From Rhodopseudomonas sp. P2A-2r (GTDB taxonomy: Bacteria > Pseudomonadota > Alphaproteobacteria > Rhizobiales > Xanthobacteraceae): 64,000 bases of DNA. The notes under the pieces are model-generated. The model was not told where the DNA came from. It saw only the letters and a program-made list of their open reading frames with translations, and did not search any database. Below are positions 1 to 10,289 of the stretch, in pieces; within the stretch, counting starts at the first letter, position 1; each line of letters begins with the position of its first letter. The position numbers were made by a program, and so were the translations under genes. The stretch covers positions 4,434,001-4,498,000 of the forward strand of contig NZ_CP110389.1 in NCBI RefSeq assembly GCF_026015985.1, in the 5' to 3' direction.

Positions 1-567
1 CTGCTGGGCTGGTTCGCCGGCGTCGAGGGCAACCAGCGAAACATCCGCGGCACCCCGGCGCAATCGCTGGATTCGCAAGGCTATCGAGCGTTGTCCGGCG
101 TCACCTTTGGATTGACTCACCTCGTCACCGGCGAAATCGGCGCCGGCTATGCGCGCCAGGATTTCAGTGATCCTGCGATCGGCGTGATCGAGGGGCCCGC
201 CTATCGCGCACAGCTGACGTGGCGTCCAACCAAGTTGCTCGACGTCCACTTCAGGGCCGAACAGATCGTGACCGAGACGTCAGCGACCAGTTCGACCGGC
301 GTGCAGGCCAACGCGTTCCAGCTGGGAGCCGACTACGAATTGCGCCGCAATGTCATTCTCTCGCTTGCCGGAACCTATGAGACCGACCGGTTCTTCGGGC
401 AACCCCGCAAGGACACGGTGATTACCTCCGATGCCCGCGTCAAATATCTCGTGAACCGGTTTGGTTCGGTTTCCGTGTTCCACCGATACTCCGACCGCAA
501 CAGCGACAACCCGGCATTCAGCTACGACAAACACCAGGTGGGGCTCAATGTTACCGCGCAGTTCTGA
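1..567 (+). CDS. Outer-membrane beta-barrel protein of the polysaccharide locus (C-terminal part)
   Basis: The reading frame is open from the first base of the window, so only the last 188 residues are visible and the true start lies upstream. The visible part alternates polar and hydrophobic residues in short stretches and ends in ...NVTAQF with a terminal phenylalanine, the usual signature of an outer-membrane beta-barrel recognised by the BAM machinery. It overlaps by 20 bases the start of a Wzz/BY-kinase gene, which suggests translational coupling. Barrels of this type are common beside exopolysaccharide genes in Bradyrhizobium and may form an export or anchoring channel; that role is inferred from position. 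No signal peptide can be judged because the N-terminus is missing. Confidence 0.7.
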   Translation: MLGWFAGVEGNQRNIRGTPAQSLDSQGYRALSGVTFGLTHLVTGEIGAGYARQDFSDPAIGVIEGPAYRAQLTWRPTKLLDVHFRAEQIVTETSATSSTGVQANAFQLGADYELRRNVILSLAGTYETDRFFGQPRKDTVITSDARVKYLVNRFGSVSVFHRYSDRNSDNPAFSYDKHQVGLNVTAQF

Positions 568-2855
568 CATCATATATCGAACGCCGGAGGAACCGGTCAC
601 GGCAGTCGTTCAGGATTGGAACAATCCGACCGTCGATCTGCGCGAGATGACCCGCATCCTGCGTCGCCGCTGGAAAACGGTCGCGCTGGTTCCGGTGGTG
701 CTGGTGGCGCTGGCGCTGGCCTATCTGACGAGCGTCGATACGCTCTACACCGCGACATCGACCGTGCTGGTTGACCCTCGCCGCGCCAACGTGGTCGAGA
801 CCAATCAGGCGGTGCTGTCCAATTTCGGCACAGACGACGCGACGATCGAGAGCCAGACCTTGCTGATCCAATCGGTTGCGATCCTGCAACGGGTCGTCGA
901 CAAGCTGAAGCTGGCCACCGATCCGGAATTCATGCCACGGGCCGGACTGCTCGATCCCATCAAAAACCTGTTTAGCACCAGCTCCCCCGCAACTGGCTCC
1001 AATCCCGCCGATACGGCCCGATCCCGCTCCGTCGAGATTCTTCAGCGCCGCATGAAAGTCACACGTCAAGGAACGACCTTCCTGGTCGACATCAACGTCA
1101 GCACGGAGGTGCCGCAGAAATCCGCCGCCATCGCCAACGCGATTGCCGAAGGATATTTCGAGGAGCAGGTCCGCGCCAAATACGATGCGACGCGCATTGC
1201 GGCGAACTGGCTGAACGGCCAGATCGAAGCCTTGAAGTCGCGCGTGGGAACATCGGAACAGGCGGTCGAGGACTATCGTACGGCCAATAACCTTGCGGTG
1301 TCGCAGGGCGTTACCGTGAACGATCAGCAAATCACCGACCTCAACAACAAACTGATCTCCGCACGCGTTCAAACGGCCGAAGCACGCGCCAAATTCGACC
1401 AAGTGCAGCAGATGGCGAAGTCCGGTGGCGATCCCGGCGGCATCAACGCGGTGATCTCCTCGGAAATGATCTCCAAGCTGCGCACCCAATACGCCGACAT
1501 CGCCAAGAACAGCGCCGATCTTTCCAGCAAATACGGCCCGCGTCATCCGCTCGTCGCCAATGCGCGTGCCCAGTTGTCCGATACCCAGCGGCTGATCAAC
1601 GAGGAAATCCAGCGCATCCTGCAAAGTACGAAGCATGATTATGACATCGCTTTGTCCCGGGAGAACTCGCTGAAGGAGAGTTTTGACAAGCTGCAGGGCG
1701 TATCGAGCCAGTCGGGCCAGGCCCAGGTTCGCCTGCATGAACTTCAACGCGAGGCCGAGGCCAACCGGACGCTCTATGAATCCTATCTGGCCCGCTACAA
1801 GGAGGCGTCAGCGCAGGAAAGTCTGGAAATGCCGGACTCCCGCGTCGTCACCAAGGCAAGCATTCCGATCCGGCCGTCGTCGCCGAAAACGACGCTGATC
1901 CTCGGGCTTGCCTTGATGATGGGCCTCGGTGCCGGGACCGTGCTGGCCTTTCTCATCGACTATCTCGACGGGCGTGTGAAAACGCTGGAGCAGGCAGAGC
2001 AGATCTCCGGGCTGCCGGCGCTGGCAGCCCTGCCGCTGATCGGGGTGCGCGAACTCGCCGGCCGCGCCAAGCGCGGACGCAGTGAGCTCGACACCCACGA
2101 CCCGCGCATCGTACGGCTGCTGCCGCCATCGCTGCAGCCGCCCCTGATGCGCTACGCCATCGAGGAGCCCGGCACATTCTTCGCCGAGGCGATCCGCGCC
2201 GTCCGGCTCGCCATTCAGCGGGCGTTGCGTGTCGATCCCATCAAGATCGTGGTGGTGACCTCCGCTCTCGAAAGCGAAGGCAAGACCACGCTCGCCGCCA
2301 ATCTGGCGCTGTCGCTGGCCACCCTCGGCATCAGGACGCTGCTGATCGATGCCGATCTCCGCAATCCCGGCCTGACGCGCGCACTTTGTCCCAATGCCGA
2401 CGTGGGATTGCTGCAGGTCGCCATGGGCGAGGCATCGCTGGAACAGGCGCTGCTTCTGGATCGGAGCACAGGCCTCTCGATCTTGCCGTCGCCGATGGTC
2501 AAGGACGACGATACCATCACCGAGTTGATGTTCTCGGAACGCATCACCGATCTGATGGACCATCTTCGCCAGCGCTATGAACTGATCATTATCGACTCCC
2601 CCGCTGGTACCTCTCGTGGACGGCCGTGCGCTGGCCGAACTCGCCGATCGCATCGTGCTCGCGATGGCGTGGGATCAAACCCCGCGCGAGGTCGTGGCGC
2701 ATACGATGAACCTGCTTGCGCCGGTTCATGACCGCATCCTCGGCACGGTGCTGACACGGGTCGATCTCAACAAGCTGCAATTCTATGACTATTATCGCAG
2801 TTCGGCCTATCTCAAGCCCTATGGCACGGCTGCCGCGGCGAGCGCCGCGCGGTGA
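548..2855 (+). CDS. Wzz-type chain-length regulator fused to BY-kinase (frameshifted)
   Basis: Inner-membrane polysaccharide co-polymerase with a cytoplasmic tyrosine autokinase domain, about 768 residues once repaired. The first membrane segment lies near residues 40-60, a long periplasmic coiled-coil region follows, and the second segment is near 450-470. The kinase has a Walker A motif (ESEGKTT, about 575), an A' motif (LLIDADLRNPG, about 598) and a Walker B region (LIIIDSP, about 680). The C-terminus holds a tyrosine cluster (YDYYRSSAYLKPY), the usual autophosphorylation tail. The frame breaks in the C run at 2598-2602: one extra base or two missing bases. The second explanation would restore the conserved DSPP. 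Start ATG 548 was chosen over an earlier in-frame ATG buried in the barrel gene. Phosphorylation of the tail normally controls polymer length and export. Confidence 0.85.
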
Positions 2856-4248
2856 GGTCCCTGGGCAATTTCGCCGGGCAAGGCAACACCGTCTATCGCC
2901 GCCCCCCTTCGCGACCGCGCCTCGGCGGCCGGATCCGGCTGCCCGTGCCGCCCCGTTTGCGGCGACCCGGCTTGTGGATGCGATGGTGACCGCACTGATG
3001 TTGCTCGCGGCCGTGTCCATGTTCGCGATGTCGTCGGCGATGCTGACCAACTGGAAAATCCATTACCTGACCAACGGGGGCGGTTTCTACGAGAAGCTGC
3101 ACCCTGCAACCTACGCCGTGGTGTTGGCGTCGCTCCTGCTGCTTGTGCGCAACGGCGATCCGGTCGGCGAGATCAACAGGACATTGTCGCAGTCCCGGCT
3201 GGTGCTGGTCTATCTGTTCAGCTGGCTCGCTTTGCTGGTGCAGATGTTCGTGCTCGAGCGGCCGTTCACGATCATCATCGACACATTCTTGCTGCCCGTC
3301 ATCCTGTGCCTTGTGATCTGGCGCATCTCGGATCGTCAAAAGCGCCTGCTGGTCTGGGCGATCCACGCCACAATCCTGCTGAACGTCGCGCTTGGCTATT
3401 ATGAATATTTCTCCGGTCATCGGCTGATTCCCCTGACGCTCGGCAGCGTCGTCGTGCTCGGCGAGTGGCGGGCCTCGGCGTTTCTCGGCCATCCGCTCAC
3501 GGCGTCGGGCGTCGTTGCTGCCTATGTGCTGGCCCTGGTGCTGCGTCCGGCGCTTTGTCGGCCGATCGCGCTTCGCCTGCCGCTGATCACGGTCAGCCTG
3601 GGCTCGCTGATGGCGTTCGGCGGCCGGACCGCGCTGATGACGGTCCTCGCGGTTCTGGGCTGCCTTGCCCTGATCGAGATCTTCAAACTGCTGCGCGGCA
3701 AACGGACATCGCTGCTCGGGGCCATTGCCGCACTGTGTCTGCTCTTCGTCGCCGTCGCAGGCATCTTCGCTGCGCTCAATCTCGGCATCTTCGACAAGAT
3801 GCTGCTGCGATTCTCATCGGACAAAGGCAGCACGCTGGCGCGCTACGCAACATTCAACCTGCTGTCGCACTTCGACTGGCATGAGTTGATCCTCGGTCCG
3901 AGTCCGGTCCGGGTGAATGCCTTGCAGTCACAGCTCGGCCTGAACTACGGCATCGAGAATTTCTGGGTCTCCAGCACCGTGCAGTTCGGCATCGTTCACA
4001 CCGCCTTGTTGACGGTCGGCCTGGTGTGCTTCTTCGTCGAGATCCTCAAGCGGTCGGGCACGGCGGCCTGGGCCATCGTTCTGCTGATCCTGATGATCGC
4101 CGCAAGTTCCGTCAGCTTTTCGTCGAAGAACATTCAGCTCGCACAGTTCATCGCCCTGATCACGCTTCTGCTGCCGAACGGCGCGAGATCGGGCGCAGCT
4201 GCAGCAGATTCCCGCCCTCGCGCCGGACAACGGCACATTCCGGCTTAA
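2821..4248 (+). CDS. O-antigen/exopolysaccharide polymerase, VpsF/Wzy-like
   Basis: Integral membrane protein of about 475 residues with roughly ten hydrophobic segments and few charged loops, as expected for an enzyme that joins lipid-linked repeat units in the periplasm. It overlaps the end of the BY-kinase gene and precedes a glycosyltransferase, placing it in the polysaccharide operon. The arginine- and proline-rich first 50 residues are unlike a membrane protein, so the real start could be GTG 2974 or ATG 2983, just before the first clear segment. Polymerases of this type diverge strongly in sequence, so the call rests on membrane layout and context; a transporter-like function cannot be excluded. 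Confidence 0.65.
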   Translation: MARLPRRAPRGEVPGQFRRARQHRLSPPPFATAPRRPDPAARAAPFAATRLVDAMVTALMLLAAVSMFAMSSAMLTNWKIHYLTNGGGFYEKLHPATYAVVLASLLLLVRNGDPVGEINRTLSQSRLVLVYLFSWLALLVQMFVLERPFTIIIDTFLLPVILCLVIWRISDRQKRLLVWAIHATILLNVALGYYEYFSGHRLIPLTLGSVVVLGEWRASAFLGHPLTASGVVAAYVLALVLRPALCRPIALRLPLITVSLGSLMAFGGRTALMTVLAVLGCLALIEIFKLLRGKRTSLLGAIAALCLLFVAVAGIFAALNLGIFDKMLLRFSSDKGSTLARYATFNLLSHFDWHELILGPSPVRVNALQSQLGLNYGIENFWVSSTVQFGIVHTALLTVGLVCFFVEILKRSGTAAWAIVLLILMIAASSVSFSSKNIQLAQFIALITLLLPNGARSGAAAADSRPRAGQRHIPA

Positions 4249-4268
4249 TTGCCGAGATCAGGACAAGC

Positions 4269-5345
4269 ATGGCGATCTATGTCGACCACACCCATCTGGG
4301 ACGTCACGTCACCGGGCTCGAGCGCATCACGCTGGAACTGTTCAGTCGTGACGCGCTGGCGCCGCTAGCGGTGGCGCCTGTGACCTCGCACGGCACGGCG
4401 CAAATGGTCGCGACGCAGACCTTTGGCCTGCCGTTGCGGCTGACAACGTCGTCCTCGATCCTGCTGTGCCCGGGCTTTCCGCCAAGCCCGCTGCTGCTAC
4501 CGTTTGCGTCCCGTGTGCTGCCTTACATCCACGACGACTTCCTGCTGTCGCGCCGCGCCGACCTCAACGCCCGCGCACGGCTCTATATGGCGGCGCCATT
4601 CAAGCTCGCGCTCCGCCACTATCCCCGGTTCCTGACCAATTCAGCCGACACCAGGCGCAAGTTGACCGCGCATTGCAGGCAGGATGTCGAGATCACGTTG
4701 TATCGTCCGCCGGTGCGCAACGTCTTCAACCTCGGATCAGCCTCACGCCCCGGCCGCGATGCAGAGCCACGCCCGCTGCGGCTGGTGTCGCTGGGCACCG
4801 TCGAGCCGCGCAAGAACTTCGTCGCGGCAGCCAAAGTCGTCAGCGCGCTGCGGGCCCAAGGATTTCCCGGCACGACGCTGGATATTGTCGGGCGGCCGGG
4901 ATGGGGCGACGACTGGCGCATGCTTGAAGCCAGTCCCGGCGTGACCCTGCATGGCTATCAGACCACCGAACGCGTCCGCGAGATCGTCGATGCCGCGGAC
5001 CTGTTTATCTGCACGTCACACGATGAAGGCCTCGGCCTGCCGCTGCTGGAAGCGCAATATGCCGGCCTGCCGGTGATCGCGCCCGATGCCCCGGTTTTTC
5101 GCGAGGTCCTCGGCGCCTCCGGAATCTTCATTGCGCCGTCCGATCCCGCCGCTGCGGCATCGCAGATCGCCGCCGCGATGTCGCATGCTTCCTGGCGCAC
5201 GCAGCATGCGATGCTCGCCAGTGAGAACCTACAGCGCTGGAATGCCCTCGCGGCGTCGGACCGGGACGCGGTGATCGACATGATCGCCCGGCTCGCAGGG
5301 CGGCAGATCTCGGCGGCCCCTTCCTATCGCAGCGAAACGCCGTAA
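4269..5345 (+). CDS. GT4-family (GT-B fold) glycosyltransferase
   Basis: Cytoplasmic sugar transferase of 358 residues for repeat-unit assembly. The C-terminal Rossmann half carries the family signatures: LVSLGTVEPRKNF for the nucleotide-sugar domain, then TSHDEGLGLPLLEAQYAGLPVIA, which contains the EX7E motif that holds the donor. The start ATG 4269 lies 20 bases after the previous stop; the longer frame upstream is inside the polymerase gene. The donor and acceptor sugars cannot be read from the sequence. Confidence 0.85.
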   Translation: MAIYVDHTHLGRHVTGLERITLELFSRDALAPLAVAPVTSHGTAQMVATQTFGLPLRLTTSSSILLCPGFPPSPLLLPFASRVLPYIHDDFLLSRRADLNARARLYMAAPFKLALRHYPRFLTNSADTRRKLTAHCRQDVEITLYRPPVRNVFNLGSASRPGRDAEPRPLRLVSLGTVEPRKNFVAAAKVVSALRAQGFPGTTLDIVGRPGWGDDWRMLEASPGVTLHGYQTTERVREIVDAADLFICTSHDEGLGLPLLEAQYAGLPVIAPDAPVFREVLGASGIFIAPSDPAAAASQIAAAMSHASWRTQHAMLASENLQRWNALAASDRDAVIDMIARLAGRQISAAPSYRSETP

Positions 5346-5371
5346 CGGGCATCGCGCCTTCTTTCAACGAT

Positions 5372-6505
5372 TTGAGCCGGGACGGTTGTTTGCAAGACAA
5401 TACCAACAGCACACGAAACCTTGACGCGCTGCGGATCATCGCGGCATGCGCCGTGGTGATCCTGCACTACTCCGACTATGTGAAGGACACCCAGGTCGGC
5501 CAGTTCATGGTCGCTCACACCTGGCACTTCAACCTGTTCGTCGACCTGTTCTTCGTGGTCTCCGGCTTCGTCATTGCCAGCCAGTATCTCGGCCGCGTCG
5601 GCGATCCCATGTCGATCGGACGTTTCCTGTGGCGCCGCCTGGCACGGATCTATCCGCTGCATCTGGCGACGCTGGCATTCTACGTCGCCCTCGCGCTGGC
5701 GCTGCATTTCGGCATCGCCAGGACGGACAACACCGCCCGTTATCCGTTGTCCGACCTGCCGGCCCAGCTGCTGTTGCTCCACGCCATCGACGGCGCACGG
5801 CTGACGTTCAATTTTCCTAGCTGGTCACTCTCCGCGGAGATGTTCTGCTACGTGCTGTTTCCGCTCATCGCGATCACCGTAACGCGGAACAAGGCGCTGA
5901 TCATCGCGCTCGTCGTCCTCCCGGCATTGGCGAACAGCGCTTACGCCGCGGCCACCGGAACCGGATCGTGGGCCGACTGGATCAACAAAGGCGGCGCCTT
6001 TCGCGCACTGCCGGCCTTCAACCTCGGTGTCGCCTGCTACCTGTTCCGGGACCAGATCGCACGCTGGCCCGTCATTCCCGGCGCGGTGACCGCGCTGCTC
6101 GCGGCCTTCATCCTGGCCGGCTCCTGGCTGCCGGAAATGGCCGACCTCATTGTCATCTATGCCATTGCCACGCTTGCCATCCAGAGCGACTGCACCTGCC
6201 GCGACACCCTGTTGACGACATTCGGCTTCGATCGCTGGTCGTCGCTGACCTATTCCTGTTACATGCTGCACATCCCGGTCGCAACCATCGTCCTGACATT
6301 TGGCGCGCGTGATCTGGCGCCGCATCTGCCCGGCGGCAGGCTGACGCTGATCCCCGTCGCGATTGTCGTGCTGGCCATCGCCAGCCTTGCTTCGCTGCGC
6401 TGGTTCGAAAACCCAATGCGGCGATACCTGAATGACGCCTTCGATCGCCGTATCGGGACGCGAAGGCCGGTCGCGGTGGCCGCACGCCCGGATACCCGGC
6501 GATGA
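5372..6505 (+). CDS. Acyltransferase 3 family membrane protein (first of two)
   Basis: A 377-residue protein with about ten membrane segments. It has the family's N-terminal signature: NLDALRIIAACAVVILHYS contains the essential R and H, and LFFVVSGFVIA follows. Such proteins transfer acetyl or similar groups to sugars of surface polysaccharides. The start is a TTG at 5372; a second in-frame TTG lies at 5390, and no ATG precedes the signature. It overlaps the next acyltransferase gene by 4 bases (ATGA), so the pair is very likely co-translated. Confidence 0.85.
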   Translation: MSRDGCLQDNTNSTRNLDALRIIAACAVVILHYSDYVKDTQVGQFMVAHTWHFNLFVDLFFVVSGFVIASQYLGRVGDPMSIGRFLWRRLARIYPLHLATLAFYVALALALHFGIARTDNTARYPLSDLPAQLLLLHAIDGARLTFNFPSWSLSAEMFCYVLFPLIAITVTRNKALIIALVVLPALANSAYAAATGTGSWADWINKGGAFRALPAFNLGVACYLFRDQIARWPVIPGAVTALLAAFILAGSWLPEMADLIVIYAIATLAIQSDCTCRDTLLTTFGFDRWSSLTYSCYMLHIPVATIVLTFGARDLAPHLPGGRLTLIPVAIVVLAIASLASLRWFENPMRRYLNDAFDRRIGTRRPVAVAARPDTRR

Positions 6506-7551
6506 CGACAACGGCGCAGGTTTCCGCGATGCTTGCCATCGACCGAGCGGCCAAGGCCGCCGGCCGCGACAGCGGAATAGACACCATGCGTGGCATCGCC
6601 ATTCTGATGGTGATCGGCATCCATTCGCTGCATCAACCGCTCACGCCGGCGTGGGAGACTTGGCTTGATGCCGCGCTGCGACCATGCGTGCCGATCTTTC
6701 TGTTTGTCTCCGGCTACCTGACGGCGCAGTCCGGCCGAGTGCCGCTGGCGCGGCGCTTCAAGGCGATCTTGGTCCCCTATGCCATCGCCTTCGTCGCTGC
6801 GTACCTCTATATGGCGCTGCATAATCCGGCGATGGACCATCGACCGGTTGCCACTGTCGCGCGATTTCTTCTCGCCTATGTTTTCGTCTACTATTATGTC
6901 TTCGTGTATGCCGGCTGCACCGTTCTGCTCTGGCTGGTGTTCCGCCCTCGCTCGGAAGATGAACCTCGCACCGACCAGCAACTGGCCGTGATACTGCTGC
7001 TGGCCATTGCAATCGGCCTGATCGCCGGCAGCTATCTCGATCCCCTGCTGTTTCACTTCGGTGCGTCGCCCTCGCTGGTCGAAGAATTCCGCATGCGTGA
7101 CATTCCATTCTGGTTCTGCTTCGCCGCGCTCGGTGCGCTGGTGGGCCTGCCGGGCGTCCGGACGAACGTCCAGCAGATACGGCGACCTCTGATCGCCGTC
7201 GCGTTCGTCCTGTACGTGATCTATGCTGCGATCCGACAGTTCCAGATCGGCGACGCCGCCGACTATGATTCGGTGGCGTTCTTCGGCTATGCAGCGCTCC
7301 TCTGCATCGTGCTGCTTGCACTCAATATCAGGCATCGTCAGCTCGTGACGTTGGGCTCGGGCAGCTATTTCATCTATCTCTGGCACATCTTCATCGTGAT
7401 GCTGCTGCGCGATCATACGGGCCTGCGCCAGCTGGGACCGGTCGCGGACACGGCCGTTACCTTCACCGCAACGGCGGCCCTCAGTGTCATCGGCTTGCTT
7501 GCGGTCCGGCGGTTCATTCCGTCGCGTTTCGCTCATTGGTTGGGGGCCTGA
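6502..7551 (+). CDS. Acyltransferase 3 family membrane protein (second of two)
   Basis: A 349-residue multi-pass protein with the signature GIDTMRGIAILMVIGIHS and the VPIFLFVSGYLT motif near the N-terminus. It overlaps the upstream gene by ATGA and is followed by the flippase after two bases. It differs clearly in sequence from the preceding acyltransferase, so this is not a recent duplication; two different decorations of the polymer are likely. The acyl group and target sugar are unknown. Confidence 0.85.
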   Translation: MTTTAQVSAMLAIDRAAKAAGRDSGIDTMRGIAILMVIGIHSLHQPLTPAWETWLDAALRPCVPIFLFVSGYLTAQSGRVPLARRFKAILVPYAIAFVAAYLYMALHNPAMDHRPVATVARFLLAYVFVYYYVFVYAGCTVLLWLVFRPRSEDEPRTDQQLAVILLLAIAIGLIAGSYLDPLLFHFGASPSLVEEFRMRDIPFWFCFAALGALVGLPGVRTNVQQIRRPLIAVAFVLYVIYAAIRQFQIGDAADYDSVAFFGYAALLCIVLLALNIRHRQLVTLGSGSYFIYLWHIFIVMLLRDHTGLRQLGPVADTAVTFTATAALSVIGLLAVRRFIPSRFAHWLGA

Positions 7552-7553
7552 GC

Positions 7554-8992
7554 ATGCTGCTGCGACAGACCCTGCTTTATCTGCCCGCGCAGATCATCGG
7601 ACCGCTCTTCCAGCTGGTCGCGATGATCGTCTGGACCCACGTCGTCGACGAGCACACGCTGGGCGTCGTCACGCTGGTGACCGCGACCCATGAATTGCTG
7701 CAGATCGGCTTCCTCGTCTGGTGGTCGCAATATGCGCTGCGGTTCTTCGGAAGATATCAAGACGCCCATCGCGCCGAGCGGTTCTACCGCACCGAGAACG
7801 CGATTCTGCTGATCTCGGCCATCCTGCAAAGCGTCATCATGGTCGGCGTGCTCCGCCTGGTGATTGCGCCAGACGCGACCGCATGGCTGCTCGTCGCCAC
7901 CGTCGCCTATGTCATCACCCGTTCGCTCAATCTCTATATCGGCGAGCGCGCCCGCGTTCGCCAACAAATCGGCGTCTATTCGATCCAGCAGATCGTCGGG
8001 CCCGTGATCGGTTTTCTGGTCGGCCTCGCCATGATCAGACTATTCGGCCAGTCTCCGGAATGGCCGCTGGCGGGCTATGCGATTGCGCAGTTGATCGCCG
8101 CCGTCGTGGTGCTGCCGGTGATCGGCCACGGCCGGCGGTTCTGGCCGATCGACCGGGAGATCATCGATCACGCGCTGCGTTATGGCATCCCGCTTGTCAT
8201 TGGCGGCGGGCTCGGCTGGGTCGGCCTCAATGCATCACGCTTCATCATCAACGATCTCAGGGGCGTGGCAGCAGCCGGCCTGTTCGCCGTCGGATATGGC
8301 CTCGGACAGCGCGCCGCGGCAGTGGCCGCCATGCTGGTCACGGCGGCCGCGTTTCCGCTGGCCGTCAAAAGCATGGAGCAAGGCGGCAGCAAAGCGGCGA
8401 TGCGCCAGCTCGCGGACAACAGTGCGCTGCTCATCGCCGTTCTGGCGCCGAGCATCGGCGGCATCTTCATGCTGCGCAACGAAATCGTACACCTATTGAT
8501 CGCCACGCCATTCCAGCAAGTGACACTGGCGGTGCTCCCGCTCTCCGTCCTGGCCGGCTCCATCCGCAATCTGCGCGCACACTTCGGCGACCAGGTTTTC
8601 CTGCTGCACAGCCGCACCCGCCTGATGATCATCGTGGCTATGATCGATGCCGCCGTGACCGTCTTTTCCAGTGTCGTCTGCATCAGGTACTGGGGCTCGT
8701 CGGCGCCGCCGGTGCGACGGTGGTGGCCGCGAGCGCCGCAGCCACCGTCAGCTTTTCGATCGGCTTCGTGAAATTCGGCCTGACGCTGCCAATCGGGCAT
8801 CTGCTGCGGATCGCAACGGCCACTATCGCAATGGCCGCTGTGCTCGACCGGATGCCGGAAGCGCGTTCCTTCGGGATGCTGGCGCTGCATATTGCGGCCG
8901 GCGCTGCGATCTATATCGTCGTTCTGGCGCTGCTTTACGCGCGCACGCTGGCGCGGCTGCTGCGCTCACGCGCAGCAACGCCGCACACCTGA
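7554..8992 (+). CDS. Polysaccharide flippase, Wzx/MATE-like (frameshifted)
   Basis: About 479 residues after repair, with 12-14 hydrophobic segments and scattered small polar residues, as in lipid-linked oligosaccharide flippases of the MOP superfamily. The frame breaks at about 8690, where one C is missing: TAC TGG should read TAC CTG G, giving RYLGLVGAAGA. The second part continues to a stop at 8990-8992. ATG 7554 was chosen because it sits two bases after the upstream stop. It would move repeat units across the inner membrane for the polymerase encoded at 2821. Confidence 0.75.
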
Positions 8993-9005
8993 CGCAAGGC
9001 CCGCC

Positions 9006-10100
9006 TCACGCCTTCTTCACGTTCTGGAACGCCCGCGCCATTGCGTACCAAAGCGGCTTTTTCTGCATCGCCGAATCGAAGGGCAATGGCCGCGGAAGCC
9101 GTTGCGCGAGCGGGTCCTTCTTCTTCGCGGCATCCGTGTAGAAGGAATAGTTATCGGCGAGTTCCCACGCGATCACGGCCTTAACCGCCGGAACGCGCAA
9201 GACATTGTTGAGGAATTTTTCGGCAGTCTCCGCGATCTTCGCGTCGCGCGTCGGGATATCGTCCGGGAACGTATCGTCACGAACGTCGAACTCGGTGATG
9301 TAGATCTCCACCTTGCGCTCGGCCAGCGCGTGAACGAAATCCGAAAAGCGCGATGGATCATGCGGATAACGCGGCTGCAGGTGTCCCTGCAAACCGACGG
9401 CATGCAACGGCACCCCGGCCTCCTTGAGCTCATCGACCAATCGCAGCAATCCCGCGCGGACGGCGAGCCCGACCTCATCGTCGCGTTCCGTCTGCGCTTC
9501 ATTGAGAACAAATTTTGTCTTCTTGTCCGCCATCGCGGCCCGCTCGAACGCACGGCGAACATAACCGGTGCCGAAGGCGTCGTACCATGGACCGAGGCGA
9601 TAGCCGCCCGGGGCCTTGTGGCCCGGCCAGAACGGCTCGTTGACAATGTCCCACGATTGCAGCTGCCCCGCGTAGCGGCCGACGACTTCTTCAATATAGC
9701 TATCGAAGAACACCTGTCTCTCCGATGTACTCATGTTCCTGATCCATTGCGGAACCCACTCGTTCCAGATCAGGCAATGACCGCGCATGGGAATTTTATT
9801 TTTCGCGCAAAATTTCAGCAGCCGATCCGCACTGTCGAATCTCTTCGGTCCGGGTTGCCCGGCGATCGTGCCGATTTTCAATGCAACGTCGGTTGTAACA
9901 ATTCGTGCATGCGTCGTGTATAGTTCGCGATATGCGGCGTCCTTGTCGATCACAGGGCCCGCCGCAGCACCAAAAACCAAACCATTTGAAGCTGCTATCG
10001 CGCCGAGGCTTTGTGCTGGCGCGGCGACGGAGCGTGTTCCCGACGCCGCTGCAGCGCCTGCAAAAACTGCAATTGCCTGTCGTCGTGACATTTTTTTCAT
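9006..10100 (-). CDS. Exported GH10 endo-1,4-beta-xylanase-like glycoside hydrolase
   Basis: A 364-residue GH10 enzyme encoded against the direction of the surrounding polysaccharide genes. The N-terminus MKKMSRRQAIAVFAGAAAASG looks like a twin-arginine (Tat) signal, although the RR context is not perfect. The acid/base glutamate is in WDIVNEPFW, the nucleophile in IYITEFDVRDD, and HCLIWNEWVPQW is also typical of the family. Start ATG 10100 has a GGGAG site just upstream; a longer frame upstream was rejected. GH10 enzymes cut beta-1,4-xylan chains. In this setting a role in trimming or releasing the organism's own polymer is plausible, with plant xylan as the alternative. Confidence 0.88.
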   Translation of the reverse strand: MKKMSRRQAIAVFAGAAAASGTRSVAAPAQSLGAIAASNGLVFGAAAGPVIDKDAAYRELYTTHARIVTTDVALKIGTIAGQPGPKRFDSADRLLKFCAKNKIPMRGHCLIWNEWVPQWIRNMSTSERQVFFDSYIEEVVGRYAGQLQSWDIVNEPFWPGHKAPGGYRLGPWYDAFGTGYVRRAFERAAMADKKTKFVLNEAQTERDDEVGLAVRAGLLRLVDELKEAGVPLHAVGLQGHLQPRYPHDPSRFSDFVHALAERKVEIYITEFDVRDDTFPDDIPTRDAKIAETAEKFLNNVLRVPAVKAVIAWELADNYSFYTDAAKKKDPLAQRLPRPLPFDSAMQKKPLWYAMARAFQNVKKA

Positions 10101-10289
10101 CGTGAGCTCCCGAGCTATTCGCATTGCGGCGCGGTTGTGATGCGCATCACCATCGTTGCGTCGCAATATATCGATTTGATGGCGTGATCATCGAAGCGAG
10201 TCTTCGATCATCGTTCGCCTTCGCTCGACAGCGGAGGTGTGTTGGCTTTCATTCGAGCAATCGATCACAGATCATCGGAGATCGACATC

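Noticed and set aside
461..547. Longer N-terminus for the Wzz/BY-kinase from an ATG at 461
   Set aside because: The extra 29 residues are the beta-barrel gene read in another frame; ATG 548 leads directly into the normal Wzz start.
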